Assembly (NCBI GenBank): GCA_946403965.1
Contig: CAMJBT010000032.1
Span: forward strand, 1 to 34,465
Direction of reading: 5' to 3'
DNA length: 34,465 bases
Source of the DNA: an uncultured Pseudobutyrivibrio sp.
Lineage (GTDB): Bacteria > Bacillota > Clostridia > Lachnospirales > Lachnospiraceae
Below are positions 24,201 to 32,539 of the stretch, one piece after another (position 1 is the stretch's first letter; each line of letters begins with the position of its first letter). Under the pieces are notes generated by a model. The model was not told the DNA's origin. It ran no database searches and worked only from the letters and a program-made list of their open reading frames with translations. The position numbers and the translations under genes were made by a program.

Positions 24201-25340
24201 TTGAAACGATTAATTAATGCATTTATAAATACAGTTATTTCCTTGATTTTAGCTACCTGCATCTTTTTGGCAGGCTGTTATTTTATAAGACAATACAAAT
24301 CAGAGGAAATTATTAATTCAATGCTGGAGGAACCTGTAGCTGTGGAGAGCGTATCCTATGATAGATATGCATATCAGCAGCTTACAGACGAAGAAAAATT
24401 AACCTACGATCAAATATATAACTGTGTCAATGAATATAAAACTAAAATTACTGTAAGTACAAAGAGCAGCGCCAACCTCCAGAAGGCGTATGAGGCTATG
24501 ATGGCTGATTATGGTGATTTGTTTTGGATAAGTGGCTATCAGTACAACACATACAGTTCCGGGGATAGTATAGATGGAGTTGAATTTGAACCTAAATATA
24601 CTGTATCTAAAGAACAACGTGATTTGTATATGGCTACAATCGAGAATACGGCCAGTGAGTGGCTGGCTGGAATAGACACAGATGCAAGTGATTTTGAAAA
24701 GGCGTTATATGTTTTTGAGACTTTAATAGAAAAGGTGGATTACGATACAGAAAGTCCGGAAAATCAAAATATACTTAGTGTTTTTTTGTACCAGTCAACT
24801 GTATGTCAGGGATATGCCGATGCAGCATGGTATTTATTGGATAAGCTTGGCATAAAAAGCACTGTCATCACAGGCACAGCTAATGGTGAGAGTCACGCTT
24901 GGAATTTAGTGTATTTGGATGGAGCATATTATTATATGGATGTCACTTGGGGTAATAGTAGATATCTCAATGGCAACAATGAAAAGACTAAGCGTGTAAA
25001 CTATGCATATTTTGCTATGACAACTGAGGAAATTAGCCAAAATCATGTTATCCAATCTAGCTTTGAAGTTCCTGAATGTTTGTCAAACGCGGATAATTAT
25101 TTTGTTCACGAAGGTCTGTATTATGATTGGTTTGGCGTTGATGCTATTGGAAACCGTCTAGCAGAGTCATACAATTCGCAAGATAAGGAGATATCTCTTA
25201 AATTTAGTAGTTCTGACCTTTATTCGAGGGTTATAACATATTTTATAGATGATAATCACCTATCTGATTATTGTAAGGGATTATCTTCTGTGTATTATTT
25301 ACTAGACGAGAACGCAAATGTGATTACAATTCAGTGGTAA
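24201..25340 (+). CDS. Membrane-anchored transglutaminase-like protein
   Basis: 379 residues from TTG 24201, which follows AGGAGG by four bases. A longer frame from 24141 would read through the cspA terminator stem and is rejected. Residues 8-29 form a hydrophobic signal/anchor ending LAGC, a possible lipobox. The transglutaminase-like core has Cys202 (STVCQGYADA), His232 (GESHAWNLV) and Asp247 (YYMDVTWG), the full catalytic triad. Such extracellular proteins may be peptidases or cross-linkers. The substrate is unknown. Confidence 0.8.
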   Translation: MKRLINAFINTVISLILATCIFLAGCYFIRQYKSEEIINSMLEEPVAVESVSYDRYAYQQLTDEEKLTYDQIYNCVNEYKTKITVSTKSSANLQKAYEAMMADYGDLFWISGYQYNTYSSGDSIDGVEFEPKYTVSKEQRDLYMATIENTASEWLAGIDTDASDFEKALYVFETLIEKVDYDTESPENQNILSVFLYQSTVCQGYADAAWYLLDKLGIKSTVITGTANGESHAWNLVYLDGAYYYMDVTWGNSRYLNGNNEKTKRVNYAYFAMTTEEISQNHVIQSSFEVPECLSNADNYFVHEGLYYDWFGVDAIGNRLAESYNSQDKEISLKFSSSDLYSRVITYFIDDNHLSDYCKGLSSVYYLLDENANVITIQW

Positions 25341-25397
25341 TGCGACTTTTTAGACACATGTGGTTTTAAATACTATGTGTTGGAATAATAAAAACTA

Positions 25398-25426
25398 TTT
25401 ACGTGGTAAAAGCCTAGTGCTATAAT
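25398..25426 (+). promoter_or_regulatory. Promoter of the DegV-folC operon
   Basis: TTTACG (25398-25403), 17-base spacer, consensus TATAAT (25421-25426). It is 72 bases before the DegV start. Confidence 0.7.
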
Positions 25427-25498
25427 CTATTGCAGGATTATTAGTGAATTAGTGTAATTAAGGCATTAATAGACCAATTACCAATTTGGAGGATTACC

Positions 25499-26335
25499 AT
25501 GTACAAAATCATATTAGATAGTTGTGGAGAGCTTACAGAGGAAATGAAGGCTGATGGCCGCTTTGTGAATGTTCCACTTACTTTAGAATTGGATGGTGAG
25601 CATATCATCGATGATGAGACATTTGATCAGGCTAGCTTCATCAAAAAGGTTAAGGCCAGCCCAAATGCACCAAAGTCAGCATGCCCATCGCCTAATGCAT
25701 ATATGGTTGAGATGGAATGTGATGCTGAAAACATCTATGTCGTTACTCTTTCAGCAGAGCTTTCAGGTTCATATAATAGTGCTTGCCTTGGCAAGGATTT
25801 ATTCGAGGAAGAGGATGATTCAAAGAACATTCATATCTTCAATTCAAAGTCTGCATCTATTGGCGAGACACTTATAGCAATGAAGATTGCTGAGTGTGAA
25901 AACGCTGGCATGACTTTTGAAGAGGTTGTAAAGACAGTAGATGCATATATCGAAGAGCAACATACATTCTTTGTTCTTGAGACACTTGAAACATTCAGAA
26001 AATCTGGACGTTTATCTGGTCTAAAGGCAGTAATTGCTGATACACTTAATATTAAGCCTGTTATGGGTTCTACAGAGACAGGTTACATTCAGCAGTTGGC
26101 AAAAGGACGAGGCATGACACAGACTATCGACAAGATGACAAAATGTGTAATGGATGTTACTACTAATTGCGAAGAAAAAATAGTAGCAATTTCCCATTGC
26201 AACTGTCCAGAACGTGCTCTATCATTAAAGAAAAAAATGGAGTTGTTGGCCAACTTTAAGGAAATCTTAATTGTGGACATGCGTGGCGTCAGCACAATGT
26301 ACGCAAATGATGGTGGAGTTATTTTGGTCGTATAA
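25499..26335 (+). CDS. DegV family fatty-acid-binding protein
   Basis: 278 residues with the DegV layout: IILDSCGEL at the N-terminus, CPSPNAYM, the SAELSGSYNSA loop, then SKSASIGETL and FRKSGRLSGLKA, which line the lipid-head pocket. DegV/FakB-type proteins bind a fatty acid and present it to FakA for phosphorylation; no fakA gene is in view. GGAGG precedes ATG 25499. folC follows after seven bases. Confidence 0.9.
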   Translation: MYKIILDSCGELTEEMKADGRFVNVPLTLELDGEHIIDDETFDQASFIKKVKASPNAPKSACPSPNAYMVEMECDAENIYVVTLSAELSGSYNSACLGKDLFEEEDDSKNIHIFNSKSASIGETLIAMKIAECENAGMTFEEVVKTVDAYIEEQHTFFVLETLETFRKSGRLSGLKAVIADTLNIKPVMGSTETGYIQQLAKGRGMTQTIDKMTKCVMDVTTNCEEKIVAISHCNCPERALSLKKKMELLANFKEILIVDMRGVSTMYANDGGVILVV

Positions 26336-26342
26336 ATTTAGC

Positions 26343-27545
26343 ATGACATATGAACAGGTAGTAAAAACAATAGATAATAAGCGTCGATTTGGTAAGGCAT
26401 GTGGGCGTGATGTGACAGTGGAATTTTTGGAAGCTTTAGGGCATCCCGAAATGAGCAAACATATCATCCACATTGCTGGAACCAACGGCAAAGGTTCAGT
26501 AGCAGCTTTTGTGAGTAGTATCTTACAGGCTGCTTCTTTTTCGTCTGAAAAGCCATTCAAAGTAGGGCTTTTCACGTCCCCACATCTGATTGATTATACA
26601 GAACGTATTCAGGTGGATGGGAAGCAGATATCAAGAGATGAAGTGACAAGGCTAGGAGAGACGCTTCTTGGAATGGAGTTAAGTCTTGAACCGACTATGT
26701 TCGATTATTGGTTGGCAATGGCATTATTGTATTTTAAGGAACAGAACGTGGACTATATTGTTCTTGAAACGGGCCTTGGAGGGGCAAAGGATTCTACAAA
26801 TGGGTTAAAGCAAGCGCCGGAGGTTTGCTGTATCACATCCATTGGATTGGAACACACTCAATATCTTGGTGATACGCTAGGAAAAATAGCTGGAGAGAAG
26901 GCCGGAATAATAAAGCGGGGCGTGCCAGTGGTGATAGGGCAGATGGACCATGAGGCCGAGCAAGTAATCATTCACCAATGTGAGAAAATGGGATGTAAAT
27001 TCACTATCGCCAGTGAAGTGGATAAGAATCAAAAATTGGGATTGTTTGGTGAATATCAGAGAAAAAATGCTGCAGTTGCAGTAGAAACTGTTAAATGTTT
27101 GCAAATACACGTAGATAATCAGACGATTGCACAAGGACTTGCAAATGCAAAGTGGCCTGGAAGGATGGAAATCATCTCTAAAGATCCTTTTATTATGGTT
27201 GACGGTGCCCATAATCCTTCTGGTGTTAAGGCGCTGTATGATAGTTTGACCACAGAATTTCCAAATGAACGATTTTCATTTATAATGGCAGTAATGGCAG
27301 ATAAAGATTATATAGAGATGGCTCAAATCATTTCACCTATAGTGGATAGAGTATACACTATGACAGTTGATTCAGAAAGGGCACTTCAGGCTCAACAATT
27401 AGCACATGATTTGAAAGCATTATCAATAAATGCAATATCTTGTGATTCCTATCAGGAAGCCATTGATTTGTCCATTAAATCAGGGCTTAAAACAATAGTA
27501 TTTGGTTCGTTATATTTCATTGGGGATATTTTGAAAAATAATTAG
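26343..27545 (+). CDS. folC: Bifunctional folylpolyglutamate/dihydrofolate synthase
   Basis: 400 residues from ATG 26343, seven bases after the DegV stop; the longer frame from 26271 overlaps DegV and lacks family sequence. The P-loop is HIAGTNGKGSV, followed by GLFTSPHLIDYTERI, ETGLGGAKDSTN (Mur-ligase metal loop) and MVDGAHNPSG in the C-terminal domain. It adds glutamate to folates (and may make dihydrofolate). No strong ribosome binding site is seen, so translation is probably coupled to DegV. Confidence 0.92.
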   Translation: MTYEQVVKTIDNKRRFGKACGRDVTVEFLEALGHPEMSKHIIHIAGTNGKGSVAAFVSSILQAASFSSEKPFKVGLFTSPHLIDYTERIQVDGKQISRDEVTRLGETLLGMELSLEPTMFDYWLAMALLYFKEQNVDYIVLETGLGGAKDSTNGLKQAPEVCCITSIGLEHTQYLGDTLGKIAGEKAGIIKRGVPVVIGQMDHEAEQVIIHQCEKMGCKFTIASEVDKNQKLGLFGEYQRKNAAVAVETVKCLQIHVDNQTIAQGLANAKWPGRMEIISKDPFIMVDGAHNPSGVKALYDSLTTEFPNERFSFIMAVMADKDYIEMAQIISPIVDRVYTMTVDSERALQAQQLAHDLKALSINAISCDSYQEAIDLSIKSGLKTIVFGSLYFIGDILKNN

Positions 27546-27601
27546 GTTGCGGGCAAGTTAACTCGTTGCTCTAAAACCTGATGTTCGTTGGGGGCAAGGT
27601 T

Positions 27602-28069
27602 ATGATTAAAACACGCACAGAAGCATTGAAAACTCTTGGATTAGCACCAAATGCATCTCAGGAAAAAATCAAAATGGCCTATAAGGATTTGGTGAAGCGC
27701 TGCCATCCAGATGTAACAGGAAGCAGTGATACTACTTTGTATGAGAAAATTGTTGAAGCATATCAGTTTTTGTGCGCTGAAGCAGGGCAAAAGCCTATAC
27801 CTGTTACAAGGGTAATGGGGAGAACATCTGGATATTCATCCAGCAATGCGGAATACACGGCCTTCCAAAAGAAGATGGAAAAACAGAAAAAACAAAAGGC
27901 TCAGGAATTTGAACAGAAGCAAAAAGACCTAGCTGCTTTATATGAAAAACAGGAGGCAGATTACAAGAGGGCTATGGAAGCCATTGATGCTATCAGAGCA
28001 GCCAGGGCAATCCAATCAATGATATGGGCCAATAGTCTAGGGAAAGATAATGAAGATAGCAAAGAATAA
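27602..28069 (+). CDS. Short J-domain (DnaJ-like) protein
   Basis: 155 residues from ATG 27602 (GGGGGCAAGG upstream). The J domain spans about residues 3-58, with KRCHPDV (the HPD motif needed to stimulate Hsp70). It lacks the Gly/Phe and zinc-finger regions of DnaJ. The rest is a long Lys/Gln/Glu coiled coil (FQKKMEKQKKQKAQEFEQKQ...). It is probably a specialised Hsp70 co-chaperone. Its end overlaps the MATE start by 20 bases. Confidence 0.85.
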   Translation: MIKTRTEALKTLGLAPNASQEKIKMAYKDLVKRCHPDVTGSSDTTLYEKIVEAYQFLCAEAGQKPIPVTRVMGRTSGYSSSNAEYTAFQKKMEKQKKQKAQEFEQKQKDLAALYEKQEADYKRAMEAIDAIRAARAIQSMIWANSLGKDNEDSKE

Positions 28070-29387
28070 TTCTACTGCAAATATTTTTATATCAGTTGTC
28101 ATGGTTGCGTTGCCGACCATGCTAGAACAGATATTATCAGTTTTGATGCAATATGTTGATACAGCAATGGTTGGGCATTTAGGTGCGAATGCTACAGCTG
28201 CTGTATCTACCTCAACTACTATAACGTGGCTTATTGGCAGTATTCCAGTTGCCTTTGGTGTAGGTGCAATGACACAAATAGCCCAGGCAATTGGCGCAAA
28301 AGAATCTCATAAAATATCTAAGGTTGCAAAGCTAAGCTTAATGTTCGCTATTGGTGTAGGTGCAGTTGTCGAGGCGATATGTCTATGTTGTGCACCATTT
28401 GTGGCAGGTTGGATGGGAGCATCCGAGATAATTGCTCCAGCTGCAACTAGATATTTCTTTTGGATTTCCATTCCTATTATTTTCAAATCAATAAATATTG
28501 TTTTGGCATCAGCCATCAGAGCGACAAAGGATACAAAGACTCCAATGTATATCGGAGTTGGTATAAACCTTTTAAACGTAATCCTTGACTACATTTTTAT
28601 ATACATATTTAAGCTTGGAGTGGATGGTGCGGCATATGCTACATGTATTTCGGCAGTGGTTGGAGGATTATTGACTCTGATAGCATTTTGCAGGCATAAG
28701 GAATTTAAGTTTGAGGGCAATCTATTTGATATAGATAGAGATAGTATATTTAAAATGTGGAAGCTGGCCCTTCCTGTATTATTGATAAATATAGCCTCTA
28801 CATCTGGTTATGTGGTGTTTGCGGGGCTTGTATCCCATATGGGCACAATCATATTTGCAGCTCACAGCATTGCAGTTGGTGCGGAAGAACTGTTTTATAT
28901 TGGAGGCTACGGATTTAAATCAGCAGCCAACACTATGGTAGGAATATCATATGGAGAGCAGAACTATCAAAAATATCGTGCAGTGTGTCGAAGCAGTATT
29001 ATTGCTACAATTGGTATTATGACCATTAGTGGTATCCTTCTGTACGTTTTTGCAGGATATCTTATGGGATTTTTTACCAATGATAAAGAGGTTATTATGC
29101 TTGGTACCACAGTACTCAGAATTGTAGCATTTAACGAGCCATTTTTTGGACTATATATCATATCAGAAGGTATATACTATGGCTTGGGAAGAACAAAGTA
29201 TCCATTTATTATTGAATGTGGTGGCATGTGGCTTTTTAGAATTTTGTCCACATTTATAGGAATACATTTCTTTGGTATGGGTCTGATTTATGTGTGGTGC
29301 TGTATGATTGCAGATAATGTCTTGAAAGCGATTTTCCTAACAGTCCCTGTAAAAACTCTTTGGAGTAAAGCAAACAATTGTAATTAA
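28050..29387 (+). CDS. MATE family multidrug/metabolite efflux transporter
   Basis: 445 residues, twelve membrane helices in two repeats. Each repeat opens with the MATE pattern: VALPTMLEQILSVLMQYVDTAMVGHLG and LALPVLLINIASTSGYVVF. Transport is expected to be driven by Na+ or H+. The start overlaps the J-domain gene by 20 bases in another frame, so the two are co-translated or at least co-transcribed. The drug or metabolite exported cannot be predicted. Confidence 0.9.
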   Translation: MKIAKNNSTANIFISVVMVALPTMLEQILSVLMQYVDTAMVGHLGANATAAVSTSTTITWLIGSIPVAFGVGAMTQIAQAIGAKESHKISKVAKLSLMFAIGVGAVVEAICLCCAPFVAGWMGASEIIAPAATRYFFWISIPIIFKSINIVLASAIRATKDTKTPMYIGVGINLLNVILDYIFIYIFKLGVDGAAYATCISAVVGGLLTLIAFCRHKEFKFEGNLFDIDRDSIFKMWKLALPVLLINIASTSGYVVFAGLVSHMGTIIFAAHSIAVGAEELFYIGGYGFKSAANTMVGISYGEQNYQKYRAVCRSSIIATIGIMTISGILLYVFAGYLMGFFTNDKEVIMLGTTVLRIVAFNEPFFGLYIISEGIYYGLGRTKYPFIIECGGMWLFRILSTFIGIHFFGMGLIYVWCCMIADNVLKAIFLTVPVKTLWSKANNCN

Positions 29388-29420
29388 AGTTATAAAATGA
29401 AATAATATTGCAAATACATA

Positions 29421-29449
29421 TTGACATATAACGCTAGTCGTGATAAAGT
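29421..29449 (+). promoter_or_regulatory. Promoter of the small hypothetical gene at 29490
   Basis: Consensus TTGACA (29421-29426), 17-base spacer, TAAAGT (29444-29449), 40 bases before the start codon. Confidence 0.65.
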
Positions 29450-29489
29450 GTTGTCGTTTGAGAAAATGATTTTTTTTTAGAGGTGAAGT

Positions 29490-29852
29490 ATGGAACTTAC
29501 AACACTTAATAAAGAATATAAGCTTTTACGTGAGGAAGTAGAAGAGAAATTTGTTCGTATGACAATGATTGATGCCAATTTGAATCTTGTTGAAGAATAT
29601 TGGATTACTTCGGACCATACATTAGGAAATGCAACATCATATTTTAGCTCGTATGAAATGGGAGTTGAATATGCTCTTGATAGAGTTGATTATAGGATGA
29701 CACTTAATTGTGAAGGCCAGAAGCCATTTATTGTTTTATTTAATGGCAAGCCGGTTAATACACTTGGTCAGCTGGAGTCATTCCTTAAAGGGGAATTTCA
29801 GATTAGGACAGAAAGCATTATTGAAAGTAATGTAAAACGACTCTATTCATAA
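29490..29852 (+). CDS. Hypothetical protein
   Basis: 120 residues, ATG 29490 after GAGGTGA. Mixed alpha/beta, with a helical start (TLNKEYKLLREEVEEKF), no signal peptide and no membrane helix. No family is recognised. It has its own promoter and terminator, so it is a monocistronic gene, and the protein-like composition makes it a confident gene. Confidence 0.75.
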   Translation: MELTTLNKEYKLLREEVEEKFVRMTMIDANLNLVEEYWITSDHTLGNATSYFSSYEMGVEYALDRVDYRMTLNCEGQKPFIVLFNGKPVNTLGQLESFLKGEFQIRTESIIESNVKRLYS

Positions 29853-29868
29853 TTGAATAATATGGTGC

Positions 29869-29915
29869 AAAGGCTCTAGCGGTTAGATGAAGTCTAGCCG
29901 ATAGGGCTTTTTTTT
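29869..29915. terminator. Intrinsic terminator
   Basis: CGGTTAGA pairs with TCTAGCCG around 29880-29900, with outer imperfect pairs and T8 at about 29908-29915. It lies between convergent genes. Confidence 0.75.
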
Positions 29916-30414
29916 AGTTTTTAGGTAGATGCTTTATATGCTCTGCCTTTTTTATTATTTTGTCTTTCCAGTCATCATCTTCCGCTTCCAATTGATATGT
30001 TTGATAGCCATATTGTGGGCCCAAGGAACATACTATGGTCTCGTCGTCAATATGAAGAGAAATTCGATATTTGCTAGGTAGCTTTTGTGGGAGGATAGTC
30101 TTGCTATCGCCCTGAACTTCTTTTAGGTGTCTCTGAGCGTTTACTATACCGTCAAAATGTACATGATAATGCCTGAATAAATGCCTGATGTAGCTTTCGG
30201 TACGAAAAGAAGAGGTGTAAATCCACACCTCGTAGCCCAGGCTTTGCAACTCATTGATAAGATCTGGTGTGCCAAGCCTGAGTCTTTCTCGATAGATTTT
30301 GTTTAATGGAAAAGGTAGAGGTTTTTCTGTTTTATGGGTTTTGGGTGAAACGAAAAGTACTTCATCCAAATCAAATGACACTCTCATCTTTTCCTGGTCT
30401 TTCTTTGCTTTCAT
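29914..30414 (-). CDS. Small HAD-like hydrolase, paralogue of the adjacent fusion's C-terminal half
   Basis: 166 residues. HAD motif I is FDLDEVLF (D15, D17), motif II is the Thr/Ser in VWIYTSS, and motif IV is HIDDE (122-125). The order PLPFPLNKIYRERLRLGTP... LGYEVWIYTSS... RHYHVHF closely parallels the second half of the neighbouring protein. The start at 30414 overlaps that gene by 44 bases (AAGGAG ten bases upstream); ATG 30387, with AGGA nearby, is an alternative. It is probably a phosphatase or phosphotransferase. The substrate is unknown. Confidence 0.75.
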   Translation of the reverse strand: MKAKKDQEKMRVSFDLDEVLFVSPKTHKTEKPLPFPLNKIYRERLRLGTPDLINELQSLGYEVWIYTSSFRTESYIRHLFRHYHVHFDGIVNAQRHLKEVQGDSKTILPQKLPSKYRISLHIDDETIVCSLGPQYGYQTYQLEAEDDDWKDKIIKKAEHIKHLPKN

Positions 30415-31294
30415 CAGCGGCTATCTCCTTGATTATATCCATAACCTCTGTAGACCAGTGTGATGTATCTGGTATTTCAAAGTCTCTAAAGTCTTTTTTT
30501 ACATTATCTATCATTGCAATCATACTATTATCGATTAGAAGCGTATGTTTGTATTTTGCTGAGTAGATTGCTTCCATAGCTTGTTTTTCAGCACGACTTT
30601 GTCTCAACTTGTTTGTGCCGGTGACAATGCTGGTCACATTGACATGATATCTTTTGAACAAATATTTGATATATTCCATTGAATAATATTCGGAACTATA
30701 TACCCAGATATCATAGCCCTCTTTTTCGAGCATTCTAAATAAAGCGGGTATGCCACGTCTAAGTCGCTGTTTGTAAAATAAACTAATCGGAAATGGAAGA
30801 TTATCCTCTGGCTCGTCTAAAGAAGGGTTGTAAAACACGATTTCATCCAAATCAAGGGCAACACGTTTATCGTGAACGGAATTGATAATCATTTCTTTAA
30901 TTTCCTGATTGTGTAGGATGTTGACAATTTGAACAGGAATTTTCGAATAGCCTAATCTAAGTGCAGCAGCCCATCTATGATGACCATTCAAAATCATATA
31001 TCCACTAGGATATATTTTCTCCACGATAATAGGATCTTCGTCTTGAAAATATTCTTTGCCCATATTGGTATTTCTAATATATTTCTTTTCGTATTCTGAA
31101 ATGATTCGATAACTAGGTCCAACGTCGGGCTGTGAAAATTCATCCTCTGGATTAGGATGTAATTGCTTGCATTTTAATTTTTTTATTAATAGTCTTTTTA
31201 TAAAGCTTGATTTTACAGGAAATGCTATTTCGCTATACTTTGAGATTTCGTCAGCAATAAAGCTGTCAAAAGCTGTACCTGCTCCTGGTGCCAT
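30371..31294 (-). CDS. ParB/sulfiredoxin-fold domain fused to a HAD-like domain
   Basis: 307 residues from ATG 31294 (GGGGAG upstream on minus). Residues about 75-130 hold a ParB/Srx-type motif: YPSGYMILNGHHRWAAALRLGY, with GHHRW at 104-108. Residues about 143-275 are HAD-like: ALDLDEIVF (D148, D150), VYSSE (motif II) and LLIDNS (motif IV). ParB-fold proteins include nucleases, CTPases and free-serine kinases (SerK/SbnI), so a kinase-phosphatase-like pairing is possible but unproven. The second HAD gene overlaps its 3' end, so the two form one operon. No chromosome-partition partner is present, which argues against a partition role. Confidence 0.7.
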   Translation of the reverse strand: MAPGAGTAFDSFIADEISKYSEIAFPVKSSFIKRLLIKKLKCKQLHPNPEDEFSQPDVGPSYRIISEYEKKYIRNTNMGKEYFQDEDPIIVEKIYPSGYMILNGHHRWAAALRLGYSKIPVQIVNILHNQEIKEMIINSVHDKRVALDLDEIVFYNPSLDEPEDNLPFPISLFYKQRLRRGIPALFRMLEKEGYDIWVYSSEYYSMEYIKYLFKRYHVNVTSIVTGTNKLRQSRAEKQAMEAIYSAKYKHTLLIDNSMIAMIDNVKKDFRDFEIPDTSHWSTEVMDIIKEIAADESKERPGKDESVI

Positions 31295-31519
31295 ATACTC
31301 GTACTCCCCAATACATGTTGTTTTGAATAATTGAAACTTTGCGCATCATGCTAACTAAGCAGATATAAAAAGCTTGCATGAATATGTAATAACCCCTGTG
31401 ACTGAATATTGCTAGATGCAAACAGTCTTCTTGTTGTGATTATAGCATATATGAGGGAATCTTAGAATAAGATGGATTTATGAGATATTAATGATTGTAC
31501 TAGGAATCGTGATAGGTCG

Positions 31520-31611
31520 TCCCGTCTCGATTGAAGTGCTCTTTAATACAAAAAATGAGGTCACCCATTTGGATGACCTCATTATTTGCATTAAAAGAGC
31601 GCGAGACGGGA
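31520..31611. repeat. Long imperfect inverted repeat containing a copy of the tRNA-Gly 3' end
   Basis: Arms are 31520-31563 and 31574-31611. TCCCGTCTCG (31520-31529) is a perfect inverted copy of the tRNA 3' part (CGAGACGGGA, 31602-31611). GCTC-TTTAAT-CAAA-AATGAGGTCA then matches the downstream flank almost without mismatch. The left arm has about six extra bases. The inner part forms the tRNA terminator. Confidence 0.6.
31552..31583 (-). terminator. Terminator of the tRNA-Gly gene
   Basis: AATGAGGTCA (31554-31563) pairs perfectly with TGACCTCATT (31574-31583). On the minus strand a T run follows. Confidence 0.8.
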
Positions 31612-31670
31612 CTCGAACCCGCGACCCCCACCTTGGCAAGGTGGTGCTCCACCAACTGAGCCACTCGCGC
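31598..31670 (-). tRNA. tRNA-Gly (anticodon GCC)
   Basis: 73 bases read on the minus strand. The acceptor stem is GCGCGAG/CTCGCGC with discriminator T. The D arm is GCTC/GAGC, the anticodon stem CCACC/GGTGG has loop TTGCCAA (GCC), and the T arm has TTCGAGT. CCA is not encoded. All arms pair. Confidence 0.97.
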
Positions 31671-31703
31671 ATAAACATTGTGTCGTTCCTGACGACAAAT
31701 GCT

Positions 31704-31732
31704 ATTCTAAAGGATGATTAAGAATAAGTCAA
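31704..31732 (-). promoter_or_regulatory. Promoter of tRNA-Gly
   Basis: On the minus strand TTGACT (31732-31727), 17-base spacer, TAGAAT (31709-31704), each one base from consensus, 33 bases before the tRNA. TGTCGT/ACGACA forms a small inverted repeat (31681-31697) in the leader. Confidence 0.75.
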
Positions 31733-31809
31733 GAATAAATTTACTATTATTGTGAGAAAATCAAAAAAATGATAATATTTGTATTGAAAAACATGAAAAG
31801 GTTGAAGGG

Positions 31810-32523
31810 ATGGAGCGGATTTCACTTAAAGGAAAATATATTAGCATAGCTGAAAGAAACGGAAGAAAATCCTTCGGCGGAAGCCAGGAATGGTATCCGG
31901 GTTCAGTGCGACAGAATGTTAAAGGGCAGGGGTGTGGATTGATTGCTGCTGTAGATTGTGCTTTATATATTTCAGGAGTGGATAGTCTTAATATCGAAGA
32001 ATATAATTCTTTTGTTGAACAGTTTCTAAATGAGAGAAGGCTGGCTGGGTTTTGTCTTCGTGAATTCCAAATTCGTAAATACGATAATTTAATATTTTCA
32101 TTAGGGATTCTACCAATACAGATATCAAAATATTTAAATAAACGAATGCGAATTTTAGGTTCGCAAAAACGTTTTAGATGGAACGGGATTCATGGTCACA
32201 AAGACATGTATGATAAAATTAAAAATATGATTTCAGCTGATATTCCAGTTATTTGGGCATTGTATTCTCCAGGGAGACGGATCAAAATGTATACTGGTAG
32301 GGAATCAGATGGAACATTTATAGACCGACAAATCTATATAAATAATCATTATGTGACTATTACTGGGGTTCTGGAGAATAAAGCGGAAAAATCATGTCAT
32401 GCTCGTATGTTGGAGGTTTCCAGCTGGGGGAAAAAATATTATATAGATTTTGATGAATATCTTGCTTATGTAACAGGTTCGATTGTGAGTAGATATTGTT
32501 CAAATATAATGTATTTTAAATAA
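31810..32523 (+). CDS. Putative papain-like cysteine peptidase-fold protein (C39-like)
   Basis: 237 residues without an obvious signal peptide. GQGCGLIAAVDCAL places a nucleophile-like Cys42 at the head of a helix, NNHYVTITGV gives His180, and SSWGKKYYIDF (204-214) stands where papain-fold enzymes have (N)SWG. The order Cys-His-(N/S)SWG is that of papain/C39-type peptidases, although the Asn is replaced by Ser. Peptidase activity is therefore plausible, not shown. It has GAAGGG just before ATG 31810 and precedes a secreted transglutaminase-like protein by 16 bases. Confidence 0.5.
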   Translation: MERISLKGKYISIAERNGRKSFGGSQEWYPGSVRQNVKGQGCGLIAAVDCALYISGVDSLNIEEYNSFVEQFLNERRLAGFCLREFQIRKYDNLIFSLGILPIQISKYLNKRMRILGSQKRFRWNGIHGHKDMYDKIKNMISADIPVIWALYSPGRRIKMYTGRESDGTFIDRQIYINNHYVTITGVLENKAEKSCHARMLEVSSWGKKYYIDFDEYLAYVTGSIVSRYCSNIMYFK

Positions 32524-32539
32524 GATGTAGGGATTGATT

